Below, piece after piece: positions 38,864 to 48,061 of a stretch of DNA of 64,000 nucleotides. The stretch covers positions 310,001 to 374,000 of the forward strand of contig JADJCU010000003.1 of assembly GCA_016703065.1 (NCBI GenBank), written 5' to 3'. Both the position numbers and the translations under genes were made by a program. The stretch's first letter is position 1, and each line of letters starts with the position of its first letter. Source of the DNA: a bacterium. Lineage in GTDB: Bacteria; Electryoneota; RPQS01. Below the pieces are notes generated by a model, which did no database searches, had not been told where the DNA came from, and saw nothing but the letters and a program-made list of their open reading frames with translations.

Positions 38864-39220
38864 CTAACCTGTCCGCGAGAGATGTGAACGGGTCCCGCCG
38901 TTGCCTCGATAGCGGAGCGCGGCCGAACGGCGCAAGGCGACTCCCTGAAGCCTCTTTTCGAGCCAGCTCAGTTCTCCTGCCAATTGTCGCAAGAGATACT
39001 TGTCCGCTGCCTGCAGCGCGAGGAGTTCCCGGCGCTCTCGATCAGTCAGCTCTGCGGAGGGAGGCAACGCCTTCAGCAGCTCCTCGCGACGATCCACGAG
39101 CTTGTGCATCGCGGCAATATCTTTGCGATCTGCGGCGGCCCACAGAGCGTCGCAGATCTGCCTGAGTTGCTCAGGCAGATCGTGCGACTTGCGTGTGTTA
39201 TTGGCGTTACATACAGCCAA
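38864..39220 (-). CDS. FliT-like flagellar chaperone (tentative)
   Basis: 118 aa, predicted helical. The pattern DLPEQLRQICDALWAAADRKDIAAMHKLVDRREELLKALPP is like FliT-type proteins (two helices with an acidic D--.l--l---R--ll--l motif), followed by another helix (LLRQLAGELSWLEKRLQGVALRR). FliT binds FliD and regulates flagellar expression in enterobacteria. The similarity here is in helix pattern and location only. It lies 17 bp after the broken flagellin and 2 bp before the asparagine-synthase-like gene. Confidence 0.5.
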   Translation of the reverse strand: MAVCNANNTRKSHDLPEQLRQICDALWAAADRKDIAAMHKLVDRREELLKALPPSAELTDRERRELLALQAADKYLLRQLAGELSWLEKRLQGVALRRSAALRYRGNGGTRSHLSRTG

Positions 39221-39237
39221 TTTTGCCTATCCTTGTT

Positions 39238-40087
39238 TTAGCCGACCAATTGGGCGACGATGTTCGGAATCTGATTGGCCGTTCCCAACATCGAGACGCC
39301 GGTCTGCATCAGAATCTGTGCGCGAGTGAAGCTTGACATCTCTTCGGCGAAGTCGGCATCGCGGATTTGCGATTCGGAGGCCGTAGCGTTTTCGCGCTGG
39401 ATCTTGAGATTCAAGATCGTGTTCTGAAGACGCGTGACCATTGAACCGAGGAAGGTACGGGTAGTATCCTTCGAGTTGATGGCCGCGATCAGCGATTCAA
39501 TCGCGCTTTGCGCGGAGGCCGTGTTCGAGACGTCGAGGCTCTCTACATTCAGATCAGAGGCTGTCATGCCGGCGATATTGATGTAGTAGTAGTCCTGCCC
39601 GACCGTGTTATTCTCGCCGATATGGAACTTGATTGAACCTTCCTGTGCAGCGGTGGTCACGGCGCTATAGCCCAACGCGAGGGTCGGATCGGCGTTAATG
39701 TTATCCGCCGCGTGTGAGCCGTCAAGCAGATAGTAACCGTTGTAGTTCGCAGTGCGGGCGATGCGGTCCATTTCGCTCTTCAGTTGCTGGAATTCGACGT
39801 TCGCAACCTGACGGTCGAGGGTCGTCAGGACGAATTACGGCCAACGCGCCTTCGGCGGTCTGCATCATATTGATGTTGTAGTTGGCATTCTTTTCCGCTT
39901 CGACCATGCCCGCAATTTGCGAGCGCATGCGTTCGCTGATTCCGAGACCGGTGGGATCATCCCACGCGTAGTTGATACGTAAGCCGCTTGACAATCGTTG
40001 GACAGCAGAGTCCAGATCATTTTGGGCGGTCCACACGGCGCGCTGGGCGCCCATGGACAGCAGATTGTGATTTATGCGAGTGCTCAT
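39238..40087 (-). pseudogene. fliC: Second flagellin copy, broken by a 50-bp deletion
   Basis: The N-terminal part (from 40087) reads STRINHNLLSMGAQRAVWTAQ... to EGALAVI, then goes out of frame (RPDDPRPSG...). The C-terminal part resumes in another frame with LTTLDRQVANVEFQQLKSEM and continues to IPNIVAQLVG. Compared with the intact fliC, about 50 bp are missing between GTAATT and CGTCCTG (junction at 39832/39833), removing the DEKLVRMRAIAVQASNG segment and shifting frame. Both halves are otherwise clean. Either a recent inactivation or an assembly collapse between the two flagellin genes. Confidence 0.88.
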
Positions 40088-40116
40088 GATTCTCCCGTGA
40101 TATTAGGTTTCACCCG

Positions 40117-40491
40117 CTAATCGCGGGACAGTTTCTTTAACAGGTAGTCCGACATCGCCCGGGCCAACTCAGCCATCGGGTCGTTGCTTTGCGGTCGTTC
40201 GACATCGACCTTGCGCAGCATCTCCAGCTTTCGTTTTGCGCCATCCAGCGTGTAACCCTGGACTTTCACCAGATAGTTAATCTTTTCGAGGTCGGCGATC
40301 GCTTTGTCGTCATAGCGTCGCTGGTTACCGGTGGTGCGCAGGGGCTCAAGATAACTCTCGAACTCCTTTTCCCAATAGCGAATGGTGGGTTTGGGAATAC
40401 CGGTGATGGCGTGCACCTGCCCGATGGAGTAGAGCTTTGGTGCTTTGGCGGATCTTTGTCTGGGCAGGGCAAGCATTTCTTCAGGCTTCAT
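40117..40491 (-). CDS. MerR-family transcriptional regulator
   Basis: 124 aa. Winged helix-turn-helix domain: KLYSIGQVHAITGIPKPTIRYWEKEFESYLEPLRTTGNQRRYDDKAI, then helices DLEKINYLVKVQGYTLDGAKRKLEML. The short C-terminal tail (DPMAELARAMSDYLLKKL) has no metal- or drug-binding Cys cluster. It is 29 bp upstream of the second flagellin and is itself preceded by a sigma-28 motif, so it is a late flagellar gene that may tune flagellin or glycosylation genes (inference). GGAG lies 9 bp before the ATG. Confidence 0.88.
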   Translation of the reverse strand: MKPEEMLALPRQRSAKAPKLYSIGQVHAITGIPKPTIRYWEKEFESYLEPLRTTGNQRRYDDKAIADLEKINYLVKVQGYTLDGAKRKLEMLRKVDVERPQSNDPMAELARAMSDYLLKKLSRD

Positions 40492-40530
40492 GTCAAGTAC
40501 TCCGGATGATTCAGATTCCTTACACTCTGA

Positions 40531-40558
40531 TTATCGGAATACCTTTGTGTGAACTTTA
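40531..40558 (-). promoter_or_regulatory. Sigma-28 (FliA) promoter of merR-flagellin unit
   Basis: On the minus strand TAAAGTTC (40558-40551), a 12-bp spacer and TCCGATAA (40538-40531), each 7 of 8 against the consensus TAAAGTTT and GCCGATAA. Its -35 overlaps the stop codon of the upstream gene. Confidence 0.8.
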
Positions 40559-41191
40559 ATTTGCCTCAGGCAAGGCAACAGAGGCTTCAAATTCGGCGGC
40601 GCGGGCCAGTTTCTGCAAAAGGATATAGCACTCGCGCAGGACGAGCGGCAGTTCATATTCGAGCTCGTCGGCAAGGGCGGTATAGTCGCCCGCCGCCTGT
40701 GCAGCGAGGATGCGATCGACAGCGGGCATCAACTGATTTCCGGCAAGATTGAGCTGCCCAAGCGCATGCGCGGTACTTTGACCGCGCTGCAATACGAGCG
40801 AGGCGCCCTTTAGCGACAATGTCAATCTCTCTACAATGTCTGCAAGATTCTGATTAGCGGTGGTCTCATTTCCTATGCGAAAGCTCGCGGCGAGTGGCGC
40901 TACTTCCTTTTGCACCTGGCGAAACATCTCTAACGCATCCTGCAGGATTTGTTGCGAAACAACTTCAGGCTCGAGGATCGTCATGTCAAGGCGATTGACC
41001 CGGGTCACGGGAGTTGCAAGTTGTCTGCGTCTGCGGAAGCCGTGCTCGATCTGCACGCCATCGATCGCTGCGGCTACCACTACTTTGCCGCCCTGATGAA
41101 CTTCGGTCTGCACCTCGTCGAGGACTTGACCTACATCGAGCGGACCATCCGCCTGCTTGGCAAGTTCGTGCCCGTTAAGGAAGATCTTCAT
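40556..41191 (-). CDS. Unknown protein of the flagellar glycosylation island
   Basis: 211 aa. It begins KIFLNGHELAKQADGPLDVGQVLDEVQTEV with alternating strands (about 1-65, possibly a small beta-grasp-like fold including KVVVAAAIDGVQIEHG), then a helical bundle (about 75-205; LNLAGNQLMPAVDRILAAQAAGDY). No family recognised. The ATG at 41191 overlaps the stop of the GT9 gene, and GTG/ATG codons further upstream lie inside that gene. It is the last gene before the sigma-28 promoter, so it belongs to the glycosylation transcript. Confidence 0.65.
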   Translation of the reverse strand: MKIFLNGHELAKQADGPLDVGQVLDEVQTEVHQGGKVVVAAAIDGVQIEHGFRRRRQLATPVTRVNRLDMTILEPEVVSQQILQDALEMFRQVQKEVAPLAASFRIGNETTANQNLADIVERLTLSLKGASLVLQRGQSTAHALGQLNLAGNQLMPAVDRILAAQAAGDYTALADELEYELPLVLRECYILLQKLARAAEFEASVALPEAN

Positions 41192-42747
41192 TTCATTTCC
41201 TCTATTTCCAGTTCTTTCTGTGAGCAAAACTCGGTCGGTTCGCACCATCGCGCCGATGCAGCCGCTTTGGCAAACTTCCCGTACAATTCGGCGAGTTCCG
41301 TTGCCTGAAGCCACGGATTTTCCCCGGTTACACTTGACCGCGCGATCTGCAAATACGCGTCTAAGTGGCGCCATAAAGGAGTTGCATTCATAAGTTTTGA
41401 AAGGTCGCCCTCGGCTTGGGTCAGCGTCCGCGCGTGCAATTCGGTCGCCGCGAAATCGTCAATGGCACTGGCAATTGCATCGGCAGACACGGCGCATTTC
41501 GACAAGGCGGTACTCAAAGGCGAACACGCGGATTCAACCGCCGACTGATTTGATTTAGACAACGCACGATGCCAGAAGCCGCGCAATGTGTCCATGCTCG
41601 TGTCGTAATCTGCCGGTCCTCCGGCGATTCTGTTTAGCGCAAGACAGTTCATGTCCAAGTTTGTGCCGGTCGTATAGGCGGCAACATTGGTCGGAAGTTC
41701 GAACGCGGCGACCGAATCGGTTAGGCGCTCGATTGCAGTCATTACGCTTTCAACAGAGATGCACCTGGCGTCGGCCGACGCACGGTCCTTGCCGGGTACT
41801 CTGCGCATGACGTTGTCGAGGTGTGACTGAATCACAATTGCATTGGTGTTATACGGCGCGGTTTCAAAACCGTGTGCGCTGCCCCCTTCTATGGCAATCA
41901 CTGGCGTGCCGCAGGCCGCAGCGATGTGCACCGGACCGGAGTCAGCGGACACAAGCAAGTCGGCTTCGCTGCATATGGCAATCAGATCTTCTTCGTTTGT
42001 CCGTCCGATCAAACTCTGCAACTTCGGGTGCCTAGGAAACTCCATCGCAAGATGCTGCTCCTTCTGTCCGCCAATCAGCGTGACCTTGGCACCACAGTTG
42101 AGCAGACGCTTGGCGACGTCTACGAAATGGTCAAGTGGCCACTGCTTGTCTGTCTGCGACGCTCCCGGATGCAAGAGGACATGGGCTTTGCTCACATCCT
42201 GAGGCATCTTCCGAGGAGCATTCGAAACTCCGCTCAGGCGGGGAATGCGATTCTCGAATGGCACATCCGGATCAGCACTGTTCACGTAAGTATCGACCAG
42301 ATTAAAGGCGCACCACGGGCGGGCGAGATTTGTTGCGAAGAAATACGTCAACCAATCGTTGCGAACGATCTGCAGCCCTTTGCGGTCGAGTGCGACGCCG
42401 TGCATCTGCTCGCCACCGACCAGACTCGTCAACACCATAGCCGGGCGATTGTGCGTAAGGTTCCACACTTCAGCGAACCGGAGACCGCACAACTCGTTCG
42501 CGAGTCCGAGATAATGCGCAAGCGGAAGATCTTTGCGTGATCGATCCAGCGAACCGAGAATGTCATTGAAGTCCAACGCAAGCACGCGGTCCGCACCGAC
42601 AAGCCGATTGGCAATACGAACGAAACTGCGTTCCACCAGAAGCGTTACATGCGTGGAGGCGTTGCGTCGCTTCAACGCCCGCAGAAACGGCTCTGTCTGT
42701 ATTAAGTCGCCGAGTCGTGTAATCGCAATGACCATAATGTTCTTCAT
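41188..42747 (-). CDS. GT9-family (heptosyltransferase-like) glycosyltransferase with C-terminal extension
   Basis: 519 aa. GT-B fold: start KNIMVIAITRLGDLIQTEPFLRAL (the RLGD motif of GT9 enzymes), a nucleotide-side domain with HVLLHPGASQTDKQWPLDHF, and SADSGPVHIAAACGTPVIAI (the D-SG--H-A signature). About 180 residues follow beyond the usual end of the domain (from about residue 340), helical and unassigned. Likely transfers a sugar within the flagellin glycan. The ATG at 42747 overlaps the stop of the CgeB-like gene (TGATG); an in-frame ATG at 42777 is less likely because it would overlap further. Confidence 0.88.
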   Translation of the reverse strand: MKNIMVIAITRLGDLIQTEPFLRALKRRNASTHVTLLVERSFVRIANRLVGADRVLALDFNDILGSLDRSRKDLPLAHYLGLANELCGLRFAEVWNLTHNRPAMVLTSLVGGEQMHGVALDRKGLQIVRNDWLTYFFATNLARPWCAFNLVDTYVNSADPDVPFENRIPRLSGVSNAPRKMPQDVSKAHVLLHPGASQTDKQWPLDHFVDVAKRLLNCGAKVTLIGGQKEQHLAMEFPRHPKLQSLIGRTNEEDLIAICSEADLLVSADSGPVHIAAACGTPVIAIEGGSAHGFETAPYNTNAIVIQSHLDNVMRRVPGKDRASADARCISVESVMTAIERLTDSVAAFELPTNVAAYTTGTNLDMNCLALNRIAGGPADYDTSMDTLRGFWHRALSKSNQSAVESACSPLSTALSKCAVSADAIASAIDDFAATELHARTLTQAEGDLSKLMNATPLWRHLDAYLQIARSSVTGENPWLQATELAELYGKFAKAAASARWCEPTEFCSQKELEIEEMK

Positions 42748-44055
42748 CAACGAATTGCGGATTTCTCCACTCCCCATTGTCTAAACTCGTGCATGAGCAT
42801 GATGATCAGCTCGGCCCGGGTCAAGTCGCGTTGGCCGGCAGGGATACGCGCGACAAGGTCAGTCAATCGCGCCAGCGCAGTATCGTCGAATTGCGTCAAA
42901 AAGCTCTGCATTTCTGAGTCGCCATAGGCCGCAGCCCTCAAGTCCGCAATGGTCGGCATCGCTGCATGGATGACAGCCTCGGTCGCATTGAGGCCAAGGC
43001 ACACGAGCGCGCGCTTCATGCGGTGCTCATATGTATGTTCCGAAAGCACTCGCTTATACGCAGCCTCACTCATGCGGGCACGTGTTTCAGGATCTGCCTT
43101 GAACCGCTCAATCGCTTCCGTCAATCCTCGTACGCTTTCAACGATGACGATTTCATTGTCATCAAAGAGCTCCCGCAAGCGGCGCCTGTCGATTGACAAT
43201 CTGAAAGGCCCGGCACGCAGCGATCTCAAATGTGCGCGGATTAACAAAATCGCCCGCCTCAAACACACGGTCCGAAACACCACTGTGGATATTGAGGTTT
43301 ACGTCAGTCGCATTGTAGATGAGCGCGGTTTCTTCCGGCGAGACGCGTCTTCCCTGTTCCTGCAATCGTTCAGCATACTCCTCCGGCCAGTCATTTCCCC
43401 ACAACTTGACGGTGCGCATTTCGGCTTGCGCGAAGAGACGTACGCGATTGGGATAGCCTGCGCCAACGAAGGCAACCTGTGCGCCGTAACGAGTCCGATC
43501 TTCGATAGTGCATTCGAGCGGCCGATGCAGCGCCGGATTCGCAGCCGAAGGGAGGTATTCCACGCGACGCGCGCCTGCTGCACGTAATGCTTCGAGTGCC
43601 TCACCTTGCTGTATCGAGAAGACAATGTCGAATTCCGGAACCAGCGTCTTCCAATACTCGAATCGACGAACATCCTCCACAAACCAGAATGCGGTCTTAA
43701 TGCCTTCTTTGCGGAGCAGCCGTAAACTGCGCAACGAGACCGGAGACTGCGCCGTGTACCAGACTAAGTCCGCGCCGGATGTGATTGCAGTTTCCGCTGT
43801 AAGATCGGCCAATAAGACCGCAAATGTCCCTTGCAATGTTCTTTTGGCTTCCTGATCCCGAGCCGCTTCGCCGCACTGCTGATACAGTTCATAGTGCCGG
43901 TCAAACTGAAGCAAAGCGGTATCATGTCCGATGCTCCGAAACGCATGCTCTGCATGAACTGCCACAGGCAGACTGCCGCCATACAGCGGCGTCGGCACTA
44001 CTACTTTGAGCTTGTGCAGTGTCCGTGCTGGCGCCTGTCTATTCAGCGTGATCAT
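42747..44055 (-). pseudogene. CgeB-like glycosyltransferase, single-base frameshift
   Basis: The upstream frame (ATG at 44055, overlapping the stop of the Maf-like gene) reads KVVVPTPLYGGSLPVAVHAEHAF..., ADLVWYTAQSPVSLRSLRLL, FWFVEDVRRFEYW and FEIAACRAFQIVNRQAPLA, then stops at 43162. The downstream frame continues with RELFDDNEIVIVESVRGLTE, TRARMSEAAYKRVLSEHTYEHRM, the standard ending of CgeB/DUF3880-type GT-B enzymes. Reducing GGG to GG at 43172-43174 joins them as PLAELFDDNEIV. One-base insertion or consensus error; if corrected the gene is intact (about 435 aa). Family members glycosylate spore or flagellar surface proteins. Confidence 0.82.
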
Positions 44056-45254
44056 ACACGGTTTCTTTTTGTTCGGCTGCTGATGGCATCGCCCAAGTCG
44101 GCGGCAAAGAGCGCTGGCGTCACTGCGCGCAATCCTGCCAGCGGCGTTACACCGGGAGAGATCACATGAAACACTCGATGCTGGCGATGATCGCGGCTCC
44201 ATTCCACAAACGCGGAACGCATCATGGCGAACTTAGGCGCATCGGCGGAGCCGTTGACAAACGATCTCAGCGCGCCCGAAGCATATGTGCCCTGCATGTT
44301 CGTCAAGTCCATTCCGACGAGGTATACGTTCCCCCGAGTAATCTTAAAAGCGAAATCCGCCGCCGTAAGCGCACTTGTCCCACCGCCTGTAACCAGATCG
44401 GAAGATTCGTCAGCAAGATAGCAATTCAGGCGCGCGTTAAGAAATACTTCTCGATCACTCCACGGAAAGGCAATGACTTTGGCGCCATCGGAAAGGTGAT
44501 CGATGTCGCGCCCCAGACTGTCACGCGCCTCGAGTGCGATGGTCCAGTCGGGCGTGATGCCATGGCTCGCAAGTACAGGAACGGCGCCGCTTGCGGCGAC
44601 GATCAATATGTGTTCGCGCGCAGCGCAAATTGCATCGATACAGCGCTCCGCGCTCGGCCCCGCGCCGACTGCGATGGCGAGACGATTGGATTTTCGTCCG
44701 CGCACCGTTACAATTGGCAAGCGATCAAGGAACAATGCGTTGCGACGCTCATTGGCTTCTATCAGAGGCTTGTAGACGGCACGCGAAGAGTCCATGACAC
44801 GAGCCGCGAGGATTTCCGAGGCGATTCCTCTTGGAAGTTCATCTGCCAACGCCGATACATACGGTGCGATGTAAAGTGCGCGCCGCCGTGATGTCGCGAG
44901 GTGTGCCCTCATTTCCTTGGAATCTTCACACAGCATGGCAGGCTCAGTGTTCCCGGCGTGCAGCAGATGTCTTAACTCATGCCGAAGTTGAAACACCTCA
45001 GGATGTACCTCGAGCGCAGTCACATCGACACCGCGACTGCTTAGTTCATGTTCAAGATAGCCCAAACCGCAGCCGATGATCACCGCACGTTTCGGGTCTG
45101 ATATCAGGATTTGGGCCGCTATAGTTCGCGCTTCAGAAATTGGATCGACAGCGCTGTGAATCAATACTCCACGCGCTTTGTGTCGAATCGATAGCACTCC
45201 GGTTTTGGTGGCAAACGCTTCGAGTGATGTTACGCCATGCACTCCACACTCCAT
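44052..45254 (-). CDS. Motility accessory factor (Maf, DUF115) - predicted flagellin glycosyltransferase
   Basis: 400 aa. The N-terminal domain has the Rossmann-like stretch VIIGCGLGYLEHELSSRGVDVTALEVHPE typical of Maf proteins. The central DUF115 domain carries AVGAGPSAERCIDAI, LIVAASGAVPVLASHGITPDW and VTGGGTSALTAADFAF, then VYLVGMDLT. Maf proteins transfer nonulosonic acids or other sugars to Ser/Thr of flagellin in the cytosol in several bacteria. No nonulosonic-acid synthesis genes are seen here, so the donor sugar is unknown. Its start overlaps the end of the 943-aa gene by 25 bp and its stop overlaps the next start (ATGA). Confidence 0.8.
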   Translation of the reverse strand: MECGVHGVTSLEAFATKTGVLSIRHKARGVLIHSAVDPISEARTIAAQILISDPKRAVIIGCGLGYLEHELSSRGVDVTALEVHPEVFQLRHELRHLLHAGNTEPAMLCEDSKEMRAHLATSRRRALYIAPYVSALADELPRGIASEILAARVMDSSRAVYKPLIEANERRNALFLDRLPIVTVRGRKSNRLAIAVGAGPSAERCIDAICAAREHILIVAASGAVPVLASHGITPDWTIALEARDSLGRDIDHLSDGAKVIAFPWSDREVFLNARLNCYLADESSDLVTGGGTSALTAADFAFKITRGNVYLVGMDLTNMQGTYASGALRSFVNGSADAPKFAMMRSAFVEWSRDHRQHRVFHVISPGVTPLAGLRAVTPALFAADLGDAISSRTKRNRV

Positions 45255-48061
45255 GACGTAGCTGGTTGTTTCGAGATGGACAAGAGACTCAGAGTCTGTC
45301 TATATCCATCCAAGTGATTTGCCTTTTCTTGAAGCGCGCCAAGCACAATTCCCCGGGCGTCACTGTCCGTTGATGTACGACTGTCCGTCATCGCGTCACG
45401 CATCGCTTCATGCCAGTGCTTTGTTGACTGTTGTACCAACAACTTGTCGGCCCGGCCTTTAAGCAGTGAGAGATACGGTTCAACGGCAGAAAAGAGGGCC
45501 GAGCCTTTCATACCAAGGAATTCAAATGCTTTCAACGGCGATCGTACGCGATTGTGTCGGGACTCCGCGAGCGGCACAAGCCAGAGATCGATCGGCACAC
45601 GTCGGATCCGGCGCAGATGTTTGAGATAGTCCGTTTGCCACGCGCCGCCGCGCCGTACCGACGGGTGAGTCGCAAGTCTGCCCGGATGTGATCCCCACCA
45701 ATAGAACTGCACGCTTCCATTCTCGTCAAGAAGCTGCTCGAGAGCCGGAGCGACCTGCGCGAAATCAATTGCATGTGAAGCGCCGCCAGCAAAGCCGATT
45801 CGGAAGATCCCATCACCGGACCGTTTCTCGGCAGGAGTGAAATGCTCCGGCATTGGCACCGAAGGCAGAACTATTCTATGAGGTGCCTTCACGTCATGCA
45901 TGTCGTGGAGCTCTGCGTGCGGAGCACAGCAGATGTCTGAGAGCAAGAGCAGTCGCTTGACTTGCACTTCGAATGCAGTCCGTGCCAACGCACGCGGTGA
46001 ACCGGCCGGAAAGCGCTCAAGCAGCAGGTCGTCGCAATCATGTAAGAGCGTACCCTTAACCTTGCATTTCCACTTTTCGAGCTTATTGATTAGCGACCGA
46101 TCTGTCAAGGAGCGAAAGACAATTATGGCACTTGCACCGGCCAGCAGACCTTCTACCTGACTCGACTGAATGTCTCTCCACGATAACCATTCCCAATCGA
46201 CGCCGCGCTTGAGTCCAAGTCGCTCGAGCGGGCTGATCCATCGTACCATCGGACCAGCTTCTGACGCGTCATGATCAGAAAGAAGCATAAATGGGCAAGA
46301 ATGACGGCGCACTGCAGCGCTACTCCCCCGCACGGTAAATTCTTCTGTCCATCGACTTTTCAGGAGCGCGAGGTTTGCTTCTTCAAAGTCAAAGCGTCCA
46401 GGCGACGAGCTACGGTAATGCACGATTTGCGCATGTACGACTACGGGAAGCGCGTCGTGTTCTCGCGCTCGCAGGCAGAAATCAACATCTTCGTAGCCAT
46501 TGACAAATCGCGCATCAAAACCTGACATTGTCTCAAAGAGTTGGCGCGAACACAGCATCGCGGCAGCGCTTACTGCGGCAAGGCCAATCGATTGGATATG
46601 CTTGTCATCTTGAATCCGTTCTGTGCACTCATGAACTCCGGCTGCGTCGATTTGAATGCCTGCCGATTGAGAGTCTCCATCCCAATAGACAAGCTCCGGT
46701 GCAATGATGCGGCGTTCGTTCCGGGCGTTCCACATCGACTTAATCGCTGCGTGAGTCACTTTACAGTCGTCATTCAGAAACAGCAACCAACGGCCTTTCG
46801 CCTGACTCACGGCGAGATTATTCGCGGCGGCAAATGACAGACGTTCTCGTGACACAATGCTCGTGACGTTGTCCCGCCTCGCAGCATGTTGCGCGTCAGC
46901 GCCGCTCAGGCCGCTGCTCACGACGACTACATCGCGAACGGCGGGCAGGGAAATCCCCGCAAGATCCTGCAAGAGCGCATCGGCAAAGTGAACCTGCCCG
47001 CACTCGACGATGATGACTGAAAGATCATCATCCTTGGTCAGAGTGTTTCCTGTCCCTTCGCTGTATACATACCTCAGGTGTCCGTCGACTCGAAACGGAG
47101 TAGCAATCGGCATTGTTGCCGTTGATGTCGGTGCGTGACCGGTAAGCCACCCAACAACTTGTGCTGTAAGTTCCGTAGCTTGCAGCGCGTCTTGATGCTC
47201 AACTGCAACGCACCGCGAGTTTAGTGCATAGGGACCGGTGCGCTCTGGTACTGCCCCGTTGAAATATAGACCGAAGACAGAGCAGCCAAGCGCGGCGGCT
47301 AAGTGCAGTGCGCCTGTATCAGGGCCGATCACGAACTCGCACGTTGCCAGTAGATCAAGCAACTGCGGCAGTGACGTTGAGCCGCGTAGATCAAGAACAC
47401 CAACGCTATTGCTTTGCGGCTTGCGATTTCCGACCAGAACAATTTCGTCTACCCGTGGACTTGCGGCATGTGTAATAGTCTCAATCGTCCTCGGAGATAG
47501 ATCACGACTCCGATCCCCCGCATCGCAGATTATCGCAATTCCACGCCGATTGGGTCGAGGCGCGTCGCCCAGCATATTCACCGGAATGTGCGACCGGCCT
47601 GCATTCACAATGCCGGATTGCCAGATGTCAGCAATATGGACTGGCGAAGACGATGCATCTGCTGCCGAGACATTTCGCACTAAAGACGCCCAGAGCGTTT
47701 CCTCCGCAAACCCGTAACCCTGATGCAGGTGGGACTTGATGGACTGTGCAAAGCGAATTGCCGCCGGGTGATTCGTGACGTTAATCACCCGTTCAAAGGT
47801 CTTGCGGCCAACCAGTGATTCGAGCAACGAGAACGATTCCGGCAACATAGAGTCTGTTCGGCAGGTAGAGACTACGTTCCGCAACGGGATTGGCAAGCGC
47901 TGATCTATTTCAGAAAAACGCTTAACAACGGTCTCGTATTGGGCATCGTACGACAACCAGAGTGCGTCCGACTCCTGCTCCTTCTTAAGGGAGTCGAGCA
48001 GTGGGCGCGTTTGGCACAAATCTCCAAGCCGCGCCCATTGAATTACTAGGACGTTAGGCAT
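45230..48061 (-). CDS. Tri-modular glycosyltransferase: GT9-like + GT2 + GT-B
   Basis: 943 aa. Module 1 (about 1-310) is GT9-like: NVLVIQWARLGDLCQTRPLLDSL and GPDTGALHLAAALGCSVFGLY. Module 2 (about 345-590) is GT2: VIIVECGQVHFADALLQDL, GRWLLFLNDDCKVT (DxD region) and GYEDVDFCLRARE (general-base ED). Module 3 (about 600-930) is GT-B-like: HDCDDLLLERFPAGS, GIFRIGFAGGASHAIDF and PLKAFEFLGMKGSALFS. A three-catalyst fusion suggests stepwise assembly of a short glycan on one scaffold. The start overlaps the GT2-TPR stop by 8 bp and the end overlaps the Maf-like gene. Confidence 0.82.
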   Translation of the reverse strand: MPNVLVIQWARLGDLCQTRPLLDSLKKEQESDALWLSYDAQYETVVKRFSEIDQRLPIPLRNVVSTCRTDSMLPESFSLLESLVGRKTFERVINVTNHPAAIRFAQSIKSHLHQGYGFAEETLWASLVRNVSAADASSSPVHIADIWQSGIVNAGRSHIPVNMLGDAPRPNRRGIAIICDAGDRSRDLSPRTIETITHAASPRVDEIVLVGNRKPQSNSVGVLDLRGSTSLPQLLDLLATCEFVIGPDTGALHLAAALGCSVFGLYFNGAVPERTGPYALNSRCVAVEHQDALQATELTAQVVGWLTGHAPTSTATMPIATPFRVDGHLRYVYSEGTGNTLTKDDDLSVIIVECGQVHFADALLQDLAGISLPAVRDVVVVSSGLSGADAQHAARRDNVTSIVSRERLSFAAANNLAVSQAKGRWLLFLNDDCKVTHAAIKSMWNARNERRIIAPELVYWDGDSQSAGIQIDAAGVHECTERIQDDKHIQSIGLAAVSAAAMLCSRQLFETMSGFDARFVNGYEDVDFCLRAREHDALPVVVHAQIVHYRSSSPGRFDFEEANLALLKSRWTEEFTVRGSSAAVRRHSCPFMLLSDHDASEAGPMVRWISPLERLGLKRGVDWEWLSWRDIQSSQVEGLLAGASAIIVFRSLTDRSLINKLEKWKCKVKGTLLHDCDDLLLERFPAGSPRALARTAFEVQVKRLLLLSDICCAPHAELHDMHDVKAPHRIVLPSVPMPEHFTPAEKRSGDGIFRIGFAGGASHAIDFAQVAPALEQLLDENGSVQFYWWGSHPGRLATHPSVRRGGAWQTDYLKHLRRIRRVPIDLWLVPLAESRHNRVRSPLKAFEFLGMKGSALFSAVEPYLSLLKGRADKLLVQQSTKHWHEAMRDAMTDSRTSTDSDARGIVLGALQEKANHLDGYRQTLSLLSISKQPATSWSVECMA

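Noticed and set aside
42747..43283. A 178-codon frame that looks like a separate small gene
   Set aside because: Its sequence is the C-terminal part of the CgeB-like glycosyltransferase; the first ~30 codons overlap the upstream frame and carry no homology.
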